A stretch of DNA of 64,000 bases from Microcoleus vaginatus PCC 9802 (GCA_022701275.1 CP031740.1:507001-571000); one strand, 5' to 3'. Positions 27,650-37,168 are shown, counted from the first letter of the stretch. Notes: generated from the letters alone by a model not told the origin. Numbers and translations: made by a program.

Positions 27650-28761
27650 GTATTAAAATGCCCTAAGCGTGGCTAAGTCAGCCTTGTTTACATACTGTTA
27701 CATAGCTGAGTTTAATCGCGCTTACCTACTGATATCTCTAGTTTACTCAGCAAACTTGGAAAATTATCAATTGCCTCTAATGTTCCTGCACTTGTCAGTC
27801 CGCGTTCTGTACGAACGCTCGCAGCTCGTTCGATACTGAAGCCATATTATTAATTGTTTAGAACTTGTCTCCACTGGAGCGAAAATTATCCATAAGTATG
27901 TTTACATAACTCATTTGAGATATTGAGGGCGATCGCATCTAGCAGTTGTGAAGCTTACAAAAAGCGATCGCCCCCAAAAGCTATTTTTCGAGGTAGTTCA
28001 GTTTAAACCCAAGCTTGGAAAGGTTTTCCAGTTGGTTGTCCCCCCTTGAGGGTTTTGAGGTAAAGTTACCGTAAAAATACGCAAGGGCAGCCGTCATGGC
28101 GTGTTCTAGCAACCTATTGTATCGACAGAAGATTCTTTTGTTATAAATCGACGAATGGTATAAAAAGACATCAAGCTGTTGATACGCTTGGTTTCCATTG
28201 TTTCCTCAAGCTTACAAAAGCCAATTTATATCCTGAATGTGGCTTTGATGGAGATGTTGAGTAAAAACCTTGATTATTCAAGTCTCAACCACTCAATAAA
28301 TTTCCAAGCTAATATAGCAATCATAAATGAGTCGTAAATGTTTTACCCCACCCCAACCCTCCCCGAACCCGCGGGGAGAAAGTAAGAAATTTACAAATGA
28401 TGCGACGATTGCTATATTACCTTTATCACGGCTATCACCCAGAACATCTGACTATGGAGTTAAAGAAGATTTATCTGCCGATTATAACTAAAATCAGTTT
28501 TAAGCTCTTTAAAAAACTATCGAAATCATAATAATAAGCGGAGGGGGAGTCGGGATTGGTTCCGGTTGTGGCAAGGTAGGTAATTGAAAGAGCAAGCTCT
28601 TGAATGGGAAACTGCAAAATCCTCGCCTATTAATTTTGAGATAACTTTAGATACTATATCGGTAATGAATATTTTTTTATTACGCTAAGGGTTAAAAGGC
28701 TGGCAGCGTTTTAGATGTTAAATGGGTTACATAGAACTAATTTTTAGCTAACGGATTGAGA
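27650..28761. other. Gene-poor 1.1-kb stretch with a MITE
   Basis: I see no supportable gene. It contains a short palindrome near 27807-27836 (GTACGAACG / CGTTCGATAC), a HIP1-rich segment near 27930-27975, and the MITE-like copy at 28313-28416. A short plus-strand reading after the MITE (near 28433-28531, HGYHPEHLTMELKKIYLPII) could be the tail of a lost gene. The stretch has the look of eroded sequence between the decayed kinase and the VOC-like gene. Confidence 0.6.
28313..28416. mobile_element. MITE-like palindromic element, copy 2
   Basis: This 104-base element begins TATAGCAATCATAAATGAGT and ends GATGCGACGATTGCTATA, so the outer 10 bp are perfectly inverted. The core (CCCCACCCCAACCCTCCCC and GCGGGGAGAAAGTAAGAAAT) is the reverse complement of the type of core seen in copy 1. 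The paired copies, about 7.3 kb apart, bracket the hydrolase, the kinase pair and the decayed kinase. Confidence 0.75.
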
Positions 28762-29454
28762 TTACCAACTGATAATAAGCGGCAATTCAGGTCGGAAATC
28801 TACCTGTTTTCCCTGCACTTCTCCATCAAAACCCAGCTCCACAAAATATTCGGTTCCTATCCGTAACTTGAGGTGATTTGTCTCAAGCAATGCTTGAAGT
28901 TCAGGTGACGGATTATTAGCAGCAGGACTGACTAATTCTACACGAGTAATTTCGCGGAAACCAACACCATGCTCCAAAGGCTGTGACTTCTGGGCAGAGT
29001 ATTGATCTGGACGTTTACCAAAGGAAATTTGGAAAAGCATCGGCTCAGTCAACACATCACTATTTGTTGCCACCCTTATACTCATCGTTTCAGATAAATA
29101 AGGTGGACGATATGCCCAACTAGAAAATGCAACTGTGTCCTCAGAACCTTTGGCTGGACGCAAACAGATGCCAAATGGACACGCACCATTATTCCGATTT
29201 GTCGATCGCTCCCAAAGACGAGTCTGATGAATTGGCTCAGACTTCGCCTCTTCTGGATCGTGAATCCATAACAATTCCAACATTGCGTTATGGAAAAAGA
29301 AACAGCGATTGGCTGTACCTTGTCCGTGATGAATGCGAGATCCACCCTCAACTAAACCGAATGAGGATAAACGATTAGCTTCCGAAGCACCAATATCAGT
29401 AAGAATGAAAAGATGGTCGAATTCAAATGTCATAGCATTGTTCAGAGAATCCAT
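28762..29454 (-). CDS. VOC/glyoxalase-like domain protein
   Basis: The core begins MTFEFDHLFILTDIGASEAN and continues with FGLVEGGSRIHHGQGTANRC, FFFHNAMLELLWIHDPEE and, further on, GVGFREITRVELV. This is the pattern of a vicinal-oxygen-chelate (glyoxalase-like) protein with paired beta-alpha-beta-beta-beta units. Candidate metal ligands are His in FDHLF and Glu in LELLWI, as in the family. Starts at 29454 and 29433 both fit; the longest open start, at 29535, adds a basic, unlikely N-terminus. No neighbour suggests a substrate. The 29536-29918 gap upstream holds no gene I can support. Confidence 0.75.
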   Translation of the reverse strand: MDSLNNAMTFEFDHLFILTDIGASEANRLSSFGLVEGGSRIHHGQGTANRCFFFHNAMLELLWIHDPEEAKSEPIHQTRLWERSTNRNNGACPFGICLRPAKGSEDTVAFSSWAYRPPYLSETMSIRVATNSDVLTEPMLFQISFGKRPDQYSAQKSQPLEHGVGFREITRVELVSPAANNPSPELQALLETNHLKLRIGTEYFVELGFDGEVQGKQVDFRPELPLIISW

Positions 29455-29918
29455 CGATCGCTCAAGTAATTTTAATCCCCTGTGATTGCTTTTTTTGCGA
29501 TCGCCACGCTTATGGTGCACAGCGTACTGTACCAAAGTCCCAAACCTCTACTCAGTCAATCTTTCCCAATCTAAAATCTAAAATCTAAAATCGCTCGCCC
29601 CAACCTTCCCCAAGCTTCAAGTTACAACCTGATTGAGGAACCATCCGCCCGCATCCAGCAGTCTCAACATCCAGTTACCGACAATTCTGCTAGAGTCAGG
29701 TCATCATCCGGTGCATCTTGTAAAGACGCAATTCAGAGCCTCTGCCCCGAAAGCAGTAAAATCCCATCAGCTTGTCACCTGCCACCCGATCGGCAGTAAC
29801 TTAAAAATTAAGGTAGTTTGAAAATAATCGCCCAAAGTTGAAAGAAGCCTTGACATCTGACCTAAACTCTCTAACTTACACCCTCTAGCTGCGCTGCCAT
29901 CCATATTTAAAAGATGCC

Positions 29919-32690
29919 ATGTCAACCTTAGTCATCGTCGAATCTCCGACCAAAGCCCGCACCATCCGCAACTTCCTGCCCTCCACCTACCGTGTAGAGG
30001 CATCGATGGGCCATGTCCGCGACCTACCATCCTCCGCCGAAGAAATACCAGAAGCCGTTAAAGGAGAAAAATGGGCGCAACTGGGCGTAAACGTGGAAGC
30101 AGACTTTGAACCCCTCTACGTCATCCCGAAAGATAAAAAGAAAATTGTTAAAGAACTCAAAGACGCCCTCAAAGACGCCACAGAACTGATTCTAGCCACT
30201 GACGAAGACCGGGAAGGCGAAAGCATTTCCTGGCATTTGCTGCAAATCCTCAAACCCAAAGTTCCGATCAAGCGGATGGTGTTTCACGAAATCACCCGCG
30301 AAGCTATCCGCGACGCCTTAACTCACTGCCGCGATATCGACAATCGAGTTGTACAAGCGCAAGAAACTCGCCGAATTCTCGACAGACTCGTCGGTTACAC
30401 ACTCTCTCCGCTACTGTGGAAAAAAATCGCTTGGGGTTTGTCGGCCGGTAGAGTGCAGTCAGTCGCAGTCAGGCTTTTGGTGCGCCGGGAACGCGAACGC
30501 CGCGCTTTTCGCCAAGGTAGCTACTGGGATTTGAAAGCCCTTTTGGAAAAGGGCAAGATTTCCTTTGATGCCAAACTCGTGACTGTCGGCAATGTGAAAG
30601 TTGCAAACGGCAGCGATTTTGATGAAAATACCGGGCAAATTATCTCCGGCCGCCGCGTACTTTTGCTGAATGAAGAACAGGCGCGGGCTTTACTTTCACG
30701 CATTCAAAACAAACCCTGGACTGTCACCAATCTCGAAGAACGGCCCGTCACCCGCAAACCGTCGCCGCCGTTTACGACCTCGACTTTGCAGCAGGAAGCT
30801 AACCGCAAGCTGCGGCTGGGTGCGCGGGAAACAATGCGAATTGCCCAAAGTCTCTACGAACGGGGTTTTATCACCTATATGCGGACGGATTCGGTGCATT
30901 TGTCCGAACAGGCGATCGAAGCGGCGCGCAGTTGCGTGCAAGAACTTTACGGCAGCGAATACCTCAGCCCCCAACCGCGCAAATACACCACCAAAAGCAA
31001 AGGCGCCCAGGAAGCCCACGAAGCTATCCGTCCCGCCGGCAGCACTTTTCGGACTCCGCAGCAAACCGGATTGGATGGCATTGATTTCCGCCTCTATGAT
31101 TTGATTTGGAAGCGGACTGTCGCTTCTCAAATGGCCGATTCCCGCCAAACTCACGTCACGGTACAAACTCAGGTAGAAGATGCCGGTTTCCGTTCCAGCG
31201 GCAAACGCATTGATTTTCCAGGCTTTTTGCGGGCCTACGTGGAAGGTTCCGACGATCCAGATGCGGCGTTGGAAGACCAAGAGGTGATTTTGCCGGCGCT
31301 GAAGGTGGGGGATAAACCTAATTGTAAGGATTTAGGGGCGATCGGGCACGAAACTCAACCTCCCGCCCGCTACACGGAAGCTTCTCTGGTCAAAATGCTC
31401 GAAAGCGAAGGTGTGGGCCGTCCGAGTACCTATGCGAGTATTATCGGTACAATTGTCGATCGCGGATACGCGAAATTAATAGCTAACGCCCTAATTCCGA
31501 CATTCACCGCTTTCGCCGTCACGACTTTATTGGAAACACATTTTCCCGATTTAGTAGACACCGGTTTTACTTCCCGAATGGAACAAACCCTCGATGAAAT
31601 TGCCACCGGCGAGGCGAAATGGCTGCCGTATTTGCAAAAGTTTTATACAGGGGAAACCGGACTCGCAACCCAAGTTAAAGAACAGGAAAGTCAGATTGAC
31701 GCGAAAGTTGCCCGAACTGTGGTACTGGAGAATATTTCTGCTAAAGTCTGCATCGGCAAATTCGGCGCATACCTGGAATCTGAAAACGAAGAAGGCCTGG
31801 TAAAAGCATCGATTCCCCAAGATTTGACGCCGGCAGATTTAGACCCGGATCAAGTGGAGTTTCTGTTAAAGCAAAAAATGGAAGGCCCGGAAAAATTGGG
31901 TCTTCACCCGGAAACTGGGGAACCGATTTATGTGCTGATTGGCAGTTATGGGCCATACGTTCAGTTAGGGGATGTTTCGGAAACGAACAAGAAACCGAAG
32001 CGGGCTTCTTTACCGAAGGGGACGGATAAGGATAGCGTGACGCTGGATATGGCGGTGAGTTTGTTGACTTTACCCCGGTTGTTGGGCAGTCACCCGGAGA
32101 CGGGGGCGAAGGTGCAAGCTAATTTGGGGATGTACGGGCCTTATGTGGTGCATGACCAAGGTAAGGTGGGGAAAGATTATCGATCGATCAAACCGCCGGA
32201 TGATGTTTTGACGATAACGCTCGATCGGGCATTGGAAATGTTAGCGCAACCGAAAGCCGCCCGCGGCAGCAGCAAAACAGCTACACCTTTGAAGGAATTG
32301 GGCGCGCATCCAGAATCGGGAGAACTGATCAATGTTTACGACGGCCGTTATGGGCCCTACGTCAAACACGGCGATATCAATGCTTCTTTGGCTAAGGATG
32401 AATCTGTGGAGAATTTCACATTACAAAAAGCACTGGATTTGTTAGCAGCGAAGGAAGCAGCGGGCCCAAAAACTAGCAGCAAGTCGAAGAAGTCAACTAA
32501 GACTACTGCGGCGAAGTCGGAAACTGCTGAGAAGAAAACAACTACTGCGAAGAAAACGACTGCGGCGAAGTCGGAAACTGCTGTGAAGAAAACTACTTCG
32601 GCAAAGTCGGAAACCGCTGCGAAGAAAACAACTACTGCTAAAAAGGCGGCGACTGCGACAAAGACGAAGAAAGAAACTAAGTCAAGTTAG
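29919..32690 (+). CDS. topA: DNA topoisomerase I (type IA)
   Basis: This enzyme relaxes negative supercoils by cutting one strand. A TOPRIM domain opens the protein ([19 protein letters not shown], then [16 protein letters not shown] with the acidic DxDxxE triad). The type IA core carries the catalytic Tyr at residue 320 ([17 protein letters not shown]). Three C-terminal repeats follow, with [26 protein letters not shown] and YGPYVKHGD, instead of the zinc fingers of E. coli TopA. The last 65 residues or so are a Lys/Ala/Thr-rich tail of imperfect repeats, histone H1-like and probably DNA binding. The last 54 bases have a second partial copy at 37121-37168. Confidence 0.97.
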   Translation: MSTLVIVESPTKARTIRNFLPSTYRVEASMGHVRDLPSSAEEIPEAVKGEKWAQLGVNVEADFEPLYVIPKDKKKIVKELKDALKDATELILATDEDREGESISWHLLQILKPKVPIKRMVFHEITREAIRDALTHCRDIDNRVVQAQETRRILDRLVGYTLSPLLWKKIAWGLSAGRVQSVAVRLLVRRERERRAFRQGSYWDLKALLEKGKISFDAKLVTVGNVKVANGSDFDENTGQIISGRRVLLLNEEQARALLSRIQNKPWTVTNLEERPVTRKPSPPFTTSTLQQEANRKLRLGARETMRIAQSLYERGFITYMRTDSVHLSEQAIEAARSCVQELYGSEYLSPQPRKYTTKSKGAQEAHEAIRPAGSTFRTPQQTGLDGIDFRLYDLIWKRTVASQMADSRQTHVTVQTQVEDAGFRSSGKRIDFPGFLRAYVEGSDDPDAALEDQEVILPALKVGDKPNCKDLGAIGHETQPPARYTEASLVKMLESEGVGRPSTYASIIGTIVDRGYAKLIANALIPTFTAFAVTTLLETHFPDLVDTGFTSRMEQTLDEIATGEAKWLPYLQKFYTGETGLATQVKEQESQIDAKVARTVVLENISAKVCIGKFGAYLESENEEGLVKASIPQDLTPADLDPDQVEFLLKQKMEGPEKLGLHPETGEPIYVLIGSYGPYVQLGDVSETNKKPKRASLPKGTDKDSVTLDMAVSLLTLPRLLGSHPETGAKVQANLGMYGPYVVHDQGKVGKDYRSIKPPDDVLTITLDRALEMLAQPKAARGSSKTATPLKELGAHPESGELINVYDGRYGPYVKHGDINASLAKDESVENFTLQKALDLLAAKEAAGPKTSSKSKKSTKTTAAKSETAEKKTTTAKKTTAAKSETAVKKTTSAKSETAAKKTTTAKKAATATKTKKETKSS
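32637..32690. repeat. topA 3' end, left copy of a flanking direct repeat
   Basis: GCTAAAAA at 32637-32644, two differing bases, then CGGCGACTGCGACAAAGA at 32647-32664 recurs exactly at 37121-37128 and 37131-37148. Weaker similarity continues to the stop codon. The two copies flank a 4.5-kb accessory segment, as an attachment-site pair would. Confidence 0.7.
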
Positions 32691-32713
32691 CAGGATTTAC
32701 GCACTGTACGGTC

Positions 32714-32780
32714 AGAAACCGGGTTTTTTGCGAAAATAATTTGTTTTAGCAGACAGATTCGCTAAAAAATCCGGTTTCTT
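32714..32780. terminator. Inverted AGAAACCGGGTTTTTT repeat after topA
   Basis: AGAAACCGGGTTTTTT at 32714-32729 pairs with AAAAAATCCGGTTTCTT at 32764-32780 around a 34-base loop. It lies 24 bases past the topA stop and probably acts as its terminator. Related GAAACC/GGTTTCTT motifs appear at 37190-37220, 54269-54284 and 61275-61304. Confidence 0.6.
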
Positions 32781-32884
32781 CGATCGCGCCCTGCGTAAGT
32801 AGGTCGGCTCTTTCTAAAGTAATCCTTTCGTTCTCATGATATAATCAAGACCATCCATGTAGTAATTGGAGTAATTGAATCACC

Positions 32885-33130
32885 ATGATAGCTGAACTTA
32901 TGGTACAACCTTCCTACTGGATCGATCGTGAGATTTCGATTCAGAAAGTCAGAAATCTTTACTTATTCAAATTTACGGAAAACCTGCAAGCCAGATTAGA
33001 AGAATTAGCCGAGAGAAAAAAGGCTAATCTTTTAACTTCAGAAGAGGTTGTAGAATTAGCAAGCTTACTCGAACTAGATCGGATTTTTACCTTAATTAAC
33101 GCTAAAGTTATAGCAGCCTCATGTCCGTAA
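32885..33130 (+). CDS. Small helical protein, partner of an HNH nuclease gene
   Basis: This 81-residue acidic/basic helical protein has no catalytic motif. Its C-terminal half (RLEELAERKKANLLTSEEVV, then ELDRIFTLINAKVIA) resembles the C-terminal half of the protein at 36655-37026, which also precedes an HNH gene. It overlaps the start of the truncated HNH gene at 33121 by 10 bases, so the pair is translationally coupled. An antitoxin-like or DNA-binding helper role is possible but unproven. The ATG at 32885 follows GGAGTAATTGAATCACC, a weak ribosome-binding site. Confidence 0.65.
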   Translation: MIAELMVQPSYWIDREISIQKVRNLYLFKFTENLQARLEELAERKKANLLTSEEVVELASLLELDRIFTLINAKVIAASCP

Positions 33131-33312
33131 ACCGCGCTACTAGAAATTTAGTAAGAAGTAGAGCTAATTTTATTTGTGAATATTGCCATTCAGCGGAAGA
33201 AAGTAGCTCTATTCTATTTAGGTTGGCTAAAACTCTGAAAATTATGTTATCTTGGGTAAAAGCTTGCAAGCTAGCAAATTCGGGGTTTGGATATGGATTT
33301 CTCCCAACTTAA
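33121..33312 (+). pseudogene. HNH endonuclease, truncated after the first Cys pair
   Basis: The first 30 residues or so match cyanobacterial HNH nucleases: SVNRATRNLVRSRANFICEY, then CHSAEESSS, with the first CxxC. The central HNH motif and the second Cys pair are absent. After about 33215 the reading is unrelated, and it overlaps the start of the helicase gene. The 3' half of this nuclease is not found elsewhere in the window. The complete HNH protein at 36221-36649 is a different copy. This break marks the left join of the helicase-nuclease gene. Confidence 0.75.
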
Positions 33313-35845
33313 ACGACCTACACGTAACGTCAAGCCACTAGATCCGATCGCAATTTTTGAGCGAAGACCAAGTTTACCAAATACCCCGAATGACCTATGG
33401 AGGGGGCAAACTGAGGCATTAAGTGAATGGCACAAAAATCGTGCTGCATCTGATGTGTTTATCGCCCTCAACACAGGTGCAGGAAAAACACTGGTTGGAT
33501 TGCTGATAGCCCAAAGTTTAGTGAATGAAGGTGTAGAAAATGTTACTTATCTTTGTGGAACGAACGATCTTGTTTTTCAAACCTATCGAGAAGCGGAAAA
33601 ATTTCGAGGAACAATAAACTGCACATTACGAATTAGTGGCAACTTCACTAACTCACTTTTTGAAACAGGAAAGGGATTTTGTATCACGAATTATGACAGT
33701 TTATTCAATGGATTAAGCATTTTACAGCGCAACCACTTTCCAGGAGCAGTGATTTTTGACGACGCTCATGTTGCTGAGCGGATGATTCGACAATCGTTTA
33801 CATTGAAAATTACAGCATCAAGCCACTCAGAGCTATTCAAAGAAATTACAAATCTATTTAAGCCACATTTTAAAGAAGTGGGTAAATTGGCTTCTTTTGA
33901 GGACATTATTGACAATCCCTTTCAATCCTCAATTATGGCAAGTCCAAGTGCTATAAAAGAAAAATCGGGACGGCTCTACACTTTACTAGTTGATTCAGGC
34001 ATCAAGAATGACAATAACCTCAAGTATCCATTCAATCACCTGAAAGACAACTTGGTACATTGTGCTGTTGTCTTTGATTATGGAACAGTAGAAATTGCAC
34101 CACCATTTTTACCTCTCTTCAGCCTCCCAGTATTTTCAAGAAATGTCCGAAGGTTGTATCTTTCTGCAAGTCTAAACTACAAATCTGATATTGCTAGAGC
34201 TTTCGGTCGAATTCCTGACATTTCTATTGAGCCTAAAAATGATGCTGGTAATGGAGAACGATTAGTCTTATTTGCAGAGGAACTTTCTAAAAAGAAGGTT
34301 GATACTGAGTTTGTCAAATCCTTATCAGAGAAACATAAAGTTCTCATTGCTGTTCCATCTTATCCTCAAGCTAAGACATGGGAAGCAGTTGGTACTCCAC
34401 CCACTTCAACGAATTTTAGTGAAAAGCTTCAGGAATTTCGCGAGGCTTCATCTGGCACCTTTGTCCTGGTATCTAGAGTAGATGGCATTGATCTTCCTCA
34501 TGACACCTGCCGCATCATGATTTTAGATGAGTTGCCGAAGGGCGCTTCTCTATTGGAGCAATTCCAATGGGACGTTTTGGACATGAAAAATTTTCGTGCG
34601 GCTAAGGTTAGCAACCAAATCATTCAACTGTTTGGACGTATTAATCGTGGACGCAACGATTACGGGGCTTTCGTCATCAACGGTAAAACACTCAGCAACT
34701 GGTTAAATACTGATCGTAAGCTCGCACTATTACCAGAGCTATTGAGGAAGCAAATTCGCTTGGGAGCTGAGCTTCATAAGCAAAAAAAATTATCGGATAC
34801 ATCTCAATTTATTGAAGTAATTGATTCAGTTTTAAGTCGAAATCAATCTTGGATTGACTACTATGGCGAGAGCATTGATGAGATGGATTTAGATGCTGAA
34901 GCTGCTGAACGAACTCAACAAATTGAAGAACGAATGACACAAGCTGCTCTAGCTGAAGTGAAATTCATGAGCTTTGTGTGGGAGAGAGATTATGTAGCTG
35001 CTCGTCAAGCTATTGAAACGGTAATTCAAGAGACACTGCGAGCCGATACAAAGCTTTCAGGTTGGCACAACCTTTGGCTGGGGATGTGTCTAGAAAGTGA
35101 AGAAGATTATGAGGCGGCTCAAGAAGAATACTCTCGTGCTCGTCAACGGCTTGGAAATCAAATCATCGTGTCTAAGGTTGTTGGTAGTGACTCTGAAAAA
35201 CTAGCTGATACTGCATCTTTAACCACAGACTTTGAACGAGACATTGATTTAATTGTGGGACGTAGTTCACCAGAAAAATACCAAAAAACTTTGCAACGCC
35301 TTCGTAGTTCTGTAATGGGGCTTGACGAACCCAACGTCTCTGTTCCGCAACAAGAAGAAGCTGTTCGTGCATTGGGTGAATGTCTAGGGTTAGCGTCTAC
35401 TCGTCCAGATAATGATGACGGAACTGGACCTGATGTGTTGTGGATTGATGAAACATCTCATAAATGTCTTGCCTTTGAACTAAAGACTGATAAAAGCTCA
35501 AATCCAATCTATTACAAAAAGGAGGTTGGGCAAGGACATGATCATCTGGAGTGGGTTCGACAAAATTATCCAAATTACTTGTGCTTAGGTCTAGTTTATG
35601 TTGGAGCAGATGGCAAAAGAGATAAAGCTGCCAATCCATCTCCGGAAATGTATTTGTGTGATTTGTCGGTCTTAGCGACTGTCAAAAATCAACTGGTTGC
35701 AGGAATTGAAGATTTACGGACAGTGATACCAACCCGGCGTGCAAGCAAAGTAAAAGAGTTTTGTGCGGAGTCGCAATGGAAACTTGAAGGTCTTGCCTCA
35801 AGGGTCAAGGTGAAATCTATGCAATCTCTTGAAGTATCAAGCTGA
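33293..35845 (+). CDS. SF2 helicase fused to a PD-(D/E)XK-like nuclease; candidate defence protein
   Basis: The protein has about 850 residues. The N-terminal helicase shows motif I LNTGAGKT (Lys near 66), motif Ia-like TYLCGTNDLVFQ, motif II VIFDDAH (DDAH replacing DEAH), motif III YLSASL, VSRVDGIDLPHD (motif V-like) and motif VI QLFGRINRGR. A helical middle part contains a TPR-like stretch (GMCLESEEDYEAAQEEYSRA). Near 712-735 the pattern GPDVLWIDE, then CLAFELKTDK, followed by QGHDHLEWV, looks like the D...ExK active site of restriction-type nucleases. No GCGATCGC octamer occurs in its 2.5 kb, unlike its neighbours. I recognise no named system; a phage- or plasmid-restriction role is inferred. 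ATG 33293 is preferred over TTG 33287. Confidence 0.85.
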   Translation: MDFSQLKRPTRNVKPLDPIAIFERRPSLPNTPNDLWRGQTEALSEWHKNRAASDVFIALNTGAGKTLVGLLIAQSLVNEGVENVTYLCGTNDLVFQTYREAEKFRGTINCTLRISGNFTNSLFETGKGFCITNYDSLFNGLSILQRNHFPGAVIFDDAHVAERMIRQSFTLKITASSHSELFKEITNLFKPHFKEVGKLASFEDIIDNPFQSSIMASPSAIKEKSGRLYTLLVDSGIKNDNNLKYPFNHLKDNLVHCAVVFDYGTVEIAPPFLPLFSLPVFSRNVRRLYLSASLNYKSDIARAFGRIPDISIEPKNDAGNGERLVLFAEELSKKKVDTEFVKSLSEKHKVLIAVPSYPQAKTWEAVGTPPTSTNFSEKLQEFREASSGTFVLVSRVDGIDLPHDTCRIMILDELPKGASLLEQFQWDVLDMKNFRAAKVSNQIIQLFGRINRGRNDYGAFVINGKTLSNWLNTDRKLALLPELLRKQIRLGAELHKQKKLSDTSQFIEVIDSVLSRNQSWIDYYGESIDEMDLDAEAAERTQQIEERMTQAALAEVKFMSFVWERDYVAARQAIETVIQETLRADTKLSGWHNLWLGMCLESEEDYEAAQEEYSRARQRLGNQIIVSKVVGSDSEKLADTASLTTDFERDIDLIVGRSSPEKYQKTLQRLRSSVMGLDEPNVSVPQQEEAVRALGECLGLASTRPDNDDGTGPDVLWIDETSHKCLAFELKTDKSSNPIYYKKEVGQGHDHLEWVRQNYPNYLCLGLVYVGADGKRDKAANPSPEMYLCDLSVLATVKNQLVAGIEDLRTVIPTRRASKVKEFCAESQWKLEGLASRVKVKSMQSLEVSS

Positions 35846-36220
35846 TTATTGTACCTAGCGCCATGCAGCTCAACACTGTGCTGCAACGTACAGTAGGGAG
35901 ATCCTGGTGCTTAGTTTGAGTCCGCTTGCCGTCGCTGGCTTTTGTCGCTCTTGTTGCTTGCATCGTCTGTGGAACACCTTACCATTCCATCCGGTTCAAC
36001 CACATTCTTGCCCCATCACCAACTCAAAAATCGGGCGATTCCCCAAAAAAAAGCGGTGACGCAAGACGCAACCGAAACCGCGAAACTTCCTCATAGCTGT
36101 TCTCACGCCACCAAAGCCGATCGCCCAAACCCCATATCCCTGACCTCGCGCTGGTCTAAAATTTCCTAGGCCACCACAAAGGCGATATGCGCGATCGACC
36201 ATTTGTGACCCTCAAACGTT
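35846..36220. other. Intergenic stretch between convergent helicase and HNH genes
   Basis: About 375 bases with no gene I can support. Short open readings on both strands are compositionally unlike proteins. No clear hairpin with a T tract was found. Confidence 0.5.
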
Positions 36221-36649
36221 TTAAGGAGAAATGTCTGTGGGCGGATGCCATCCAGCACTAACCCACTGACGCCTGACACTAACAGCAATATTATTGTTTA
36301 GTTGTATTGCTGTGACTGTTGCGCCACCGCAATCTGTAAGTCCAATAATTTCTGTAGCATCTTCACTCCAAGCAAAATTTTGTGACCATTGTTGAGTGCG
36401 CGGATTAAACAACTTAACGTGCTTTTGCGTGACCAGATCGAATGCGTCAGCTTGGGTTCCTTTGTAATTATTGCACAGACTACAAGCCAGCCAGAGATTT
36501 TCTTCCTCGTCACTACCGCCAATCGCTTTAGGAATAATATGCTCAATTTCCAGTATTCCCAAAACATACATTTGTAAACTGCGACAATAACCGCACCGAT
36601 TTTGAGCTTGTGCGCGAACTCTGGCTCTAACTTGTTCAGAAATTGCCAT
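36221..36649 (-). CDS. HNH endonuclease
   Basis: This complete 142-residue HNH protein has a first Cys pair in NRCGYCRSLQ, then LEIEHIIPKAIGGSDEEENL with the HNH histidines, and LACSLCNNYKG with the Asn/His position and second Cys pair. It is a beta-beta-alpha metal nuclease that cuts DNA. Its gene follows the RHH-like gene by five bases on the same strand, forming a two-gene cassette like the broken one at 32885-33312. Genes of this type are common in filamentous cyanobacteria. Whether they are homing, defensive or toxin-antitoxin elements is not clear from sequence. Confidence 0.9.
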   Translation of the reverse strand: MAISEQVRARVRAQAQNRCGYCRSLQMYVLGILEIEHIIPKAIGGSDEEENLWLACSLCNNYKGTQADAFDLVTQKHVKLFNPRTQQWSQNFAWSEDATEIIGLTDCGGATVTAIQLNNNIAVSVRRQWVSAGWHPPTDISP

Positions 36650-36654
36650 TTTGA

Positions 36655-37026
36655 TTATCCTTTCAATGGTTCGAGCAAGCCGCGTCGCACAGCTTCATTT
36701 AAGGCTTGAGCTTGTCGCAATAGTCGAGTTTCATATATGTGGATTAAAGCCTGCAATTCAGCCAGTTCTACAGATGCGATCGTACCGGATTGTTGGCGGT
36801 CTAGCAATTCACTCAATCGTTGTTCTTGGAGTGGTTGCAGCCGGAGTTGAGTCTGAGTGATTACTTCTGAATCAGACAGTGCTGATACTGGTTTAGCGGT
36901 TGGTAAGAGAAAATTTTCCAGAGTTTCTACTAGAATCTCACTCACGGTGCGGTGGCGTTGCAGCGCTAGCAATTCTGCTTGGTGATAGACTTCATCTGGC
37001 AGATTTAGGGTGATTTGGGCGGTCAT
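36655..37026 (-). CDS. Ribbon-helix-helix-like small protein upstream of HNH gene
   Basis: The first 40 residues (TAQITLNLPDEVYHQAELLA, then TVSEILVETLENFL) look like a ribbon-helix-helix DNA-binding domain of the kind found in CopG-type antitoxins. The C-terminal helix pair (LSELLDRQQSGTIASVELAE, then LLRQAQALNEAVRRGLL) resembles the protein at 32885-33130. A reasonable model is that it represses its own operon and perhaps controls the HNH partner, but neither is shown by the sequence. Length is 123 residues with a standard ATG at 37026. Confidence 0.75.
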   Translation of the reverse strand: MTAQITLNLPDEVYHQAELLALQRHRTVSEILVETLENFLLPTAKPVSALSDSEVITQTQLRLQPLQEQRLSELLDRQQSGTIASVELAELQALIHIYETRLLRQAQALNEAVRRGLLEPLKG

Positions 37027-37120
37027 AGGTGCAAAGCTATGAAACTAATATTTATATTATGCCATATTTTACTTTGAGTATTAGACATCTGCCCAAAAGA
37101 AATGAAGCAGGATCTCGCTT

Positions 37121-37168
37121 GCTAAAAATACGGCGACTGCGACAAAGAAGAAAACCAAGTGAAATTAG
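37121..37168. repeat. topA 3'-end fragment, right copy of the flanking repeat
   Basis: In frame this reads AKNTATATKKKTK and stop, close to the topA C-terminus [17 protein letters not shown]. The DNA shares GCTAAAAA and an exact 18-mer CGGCGACTGCGACAAAGA with 32637-32664. Upstream of 37121 the similarity ends abruptly. It is the expected remnant if a 4.4-kb element had inserted at the topA 3' end. Confidence 0.7.

Noticed and set aside
30696..31280. Long minus-strand reading inside topA
   Set aside because: It is antisense to the type IA topoisomerase core and has no family features. The same applies to antisense readings in the phosphoketolase (39613-40044) and acetate kinase (44803-45210) genes.
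35942..36202. Short readings on both strands in the gap after the helicase gene
   Set aside because: Composition is unlike protein, there is no ribosome-binding site and no recognisable motif.
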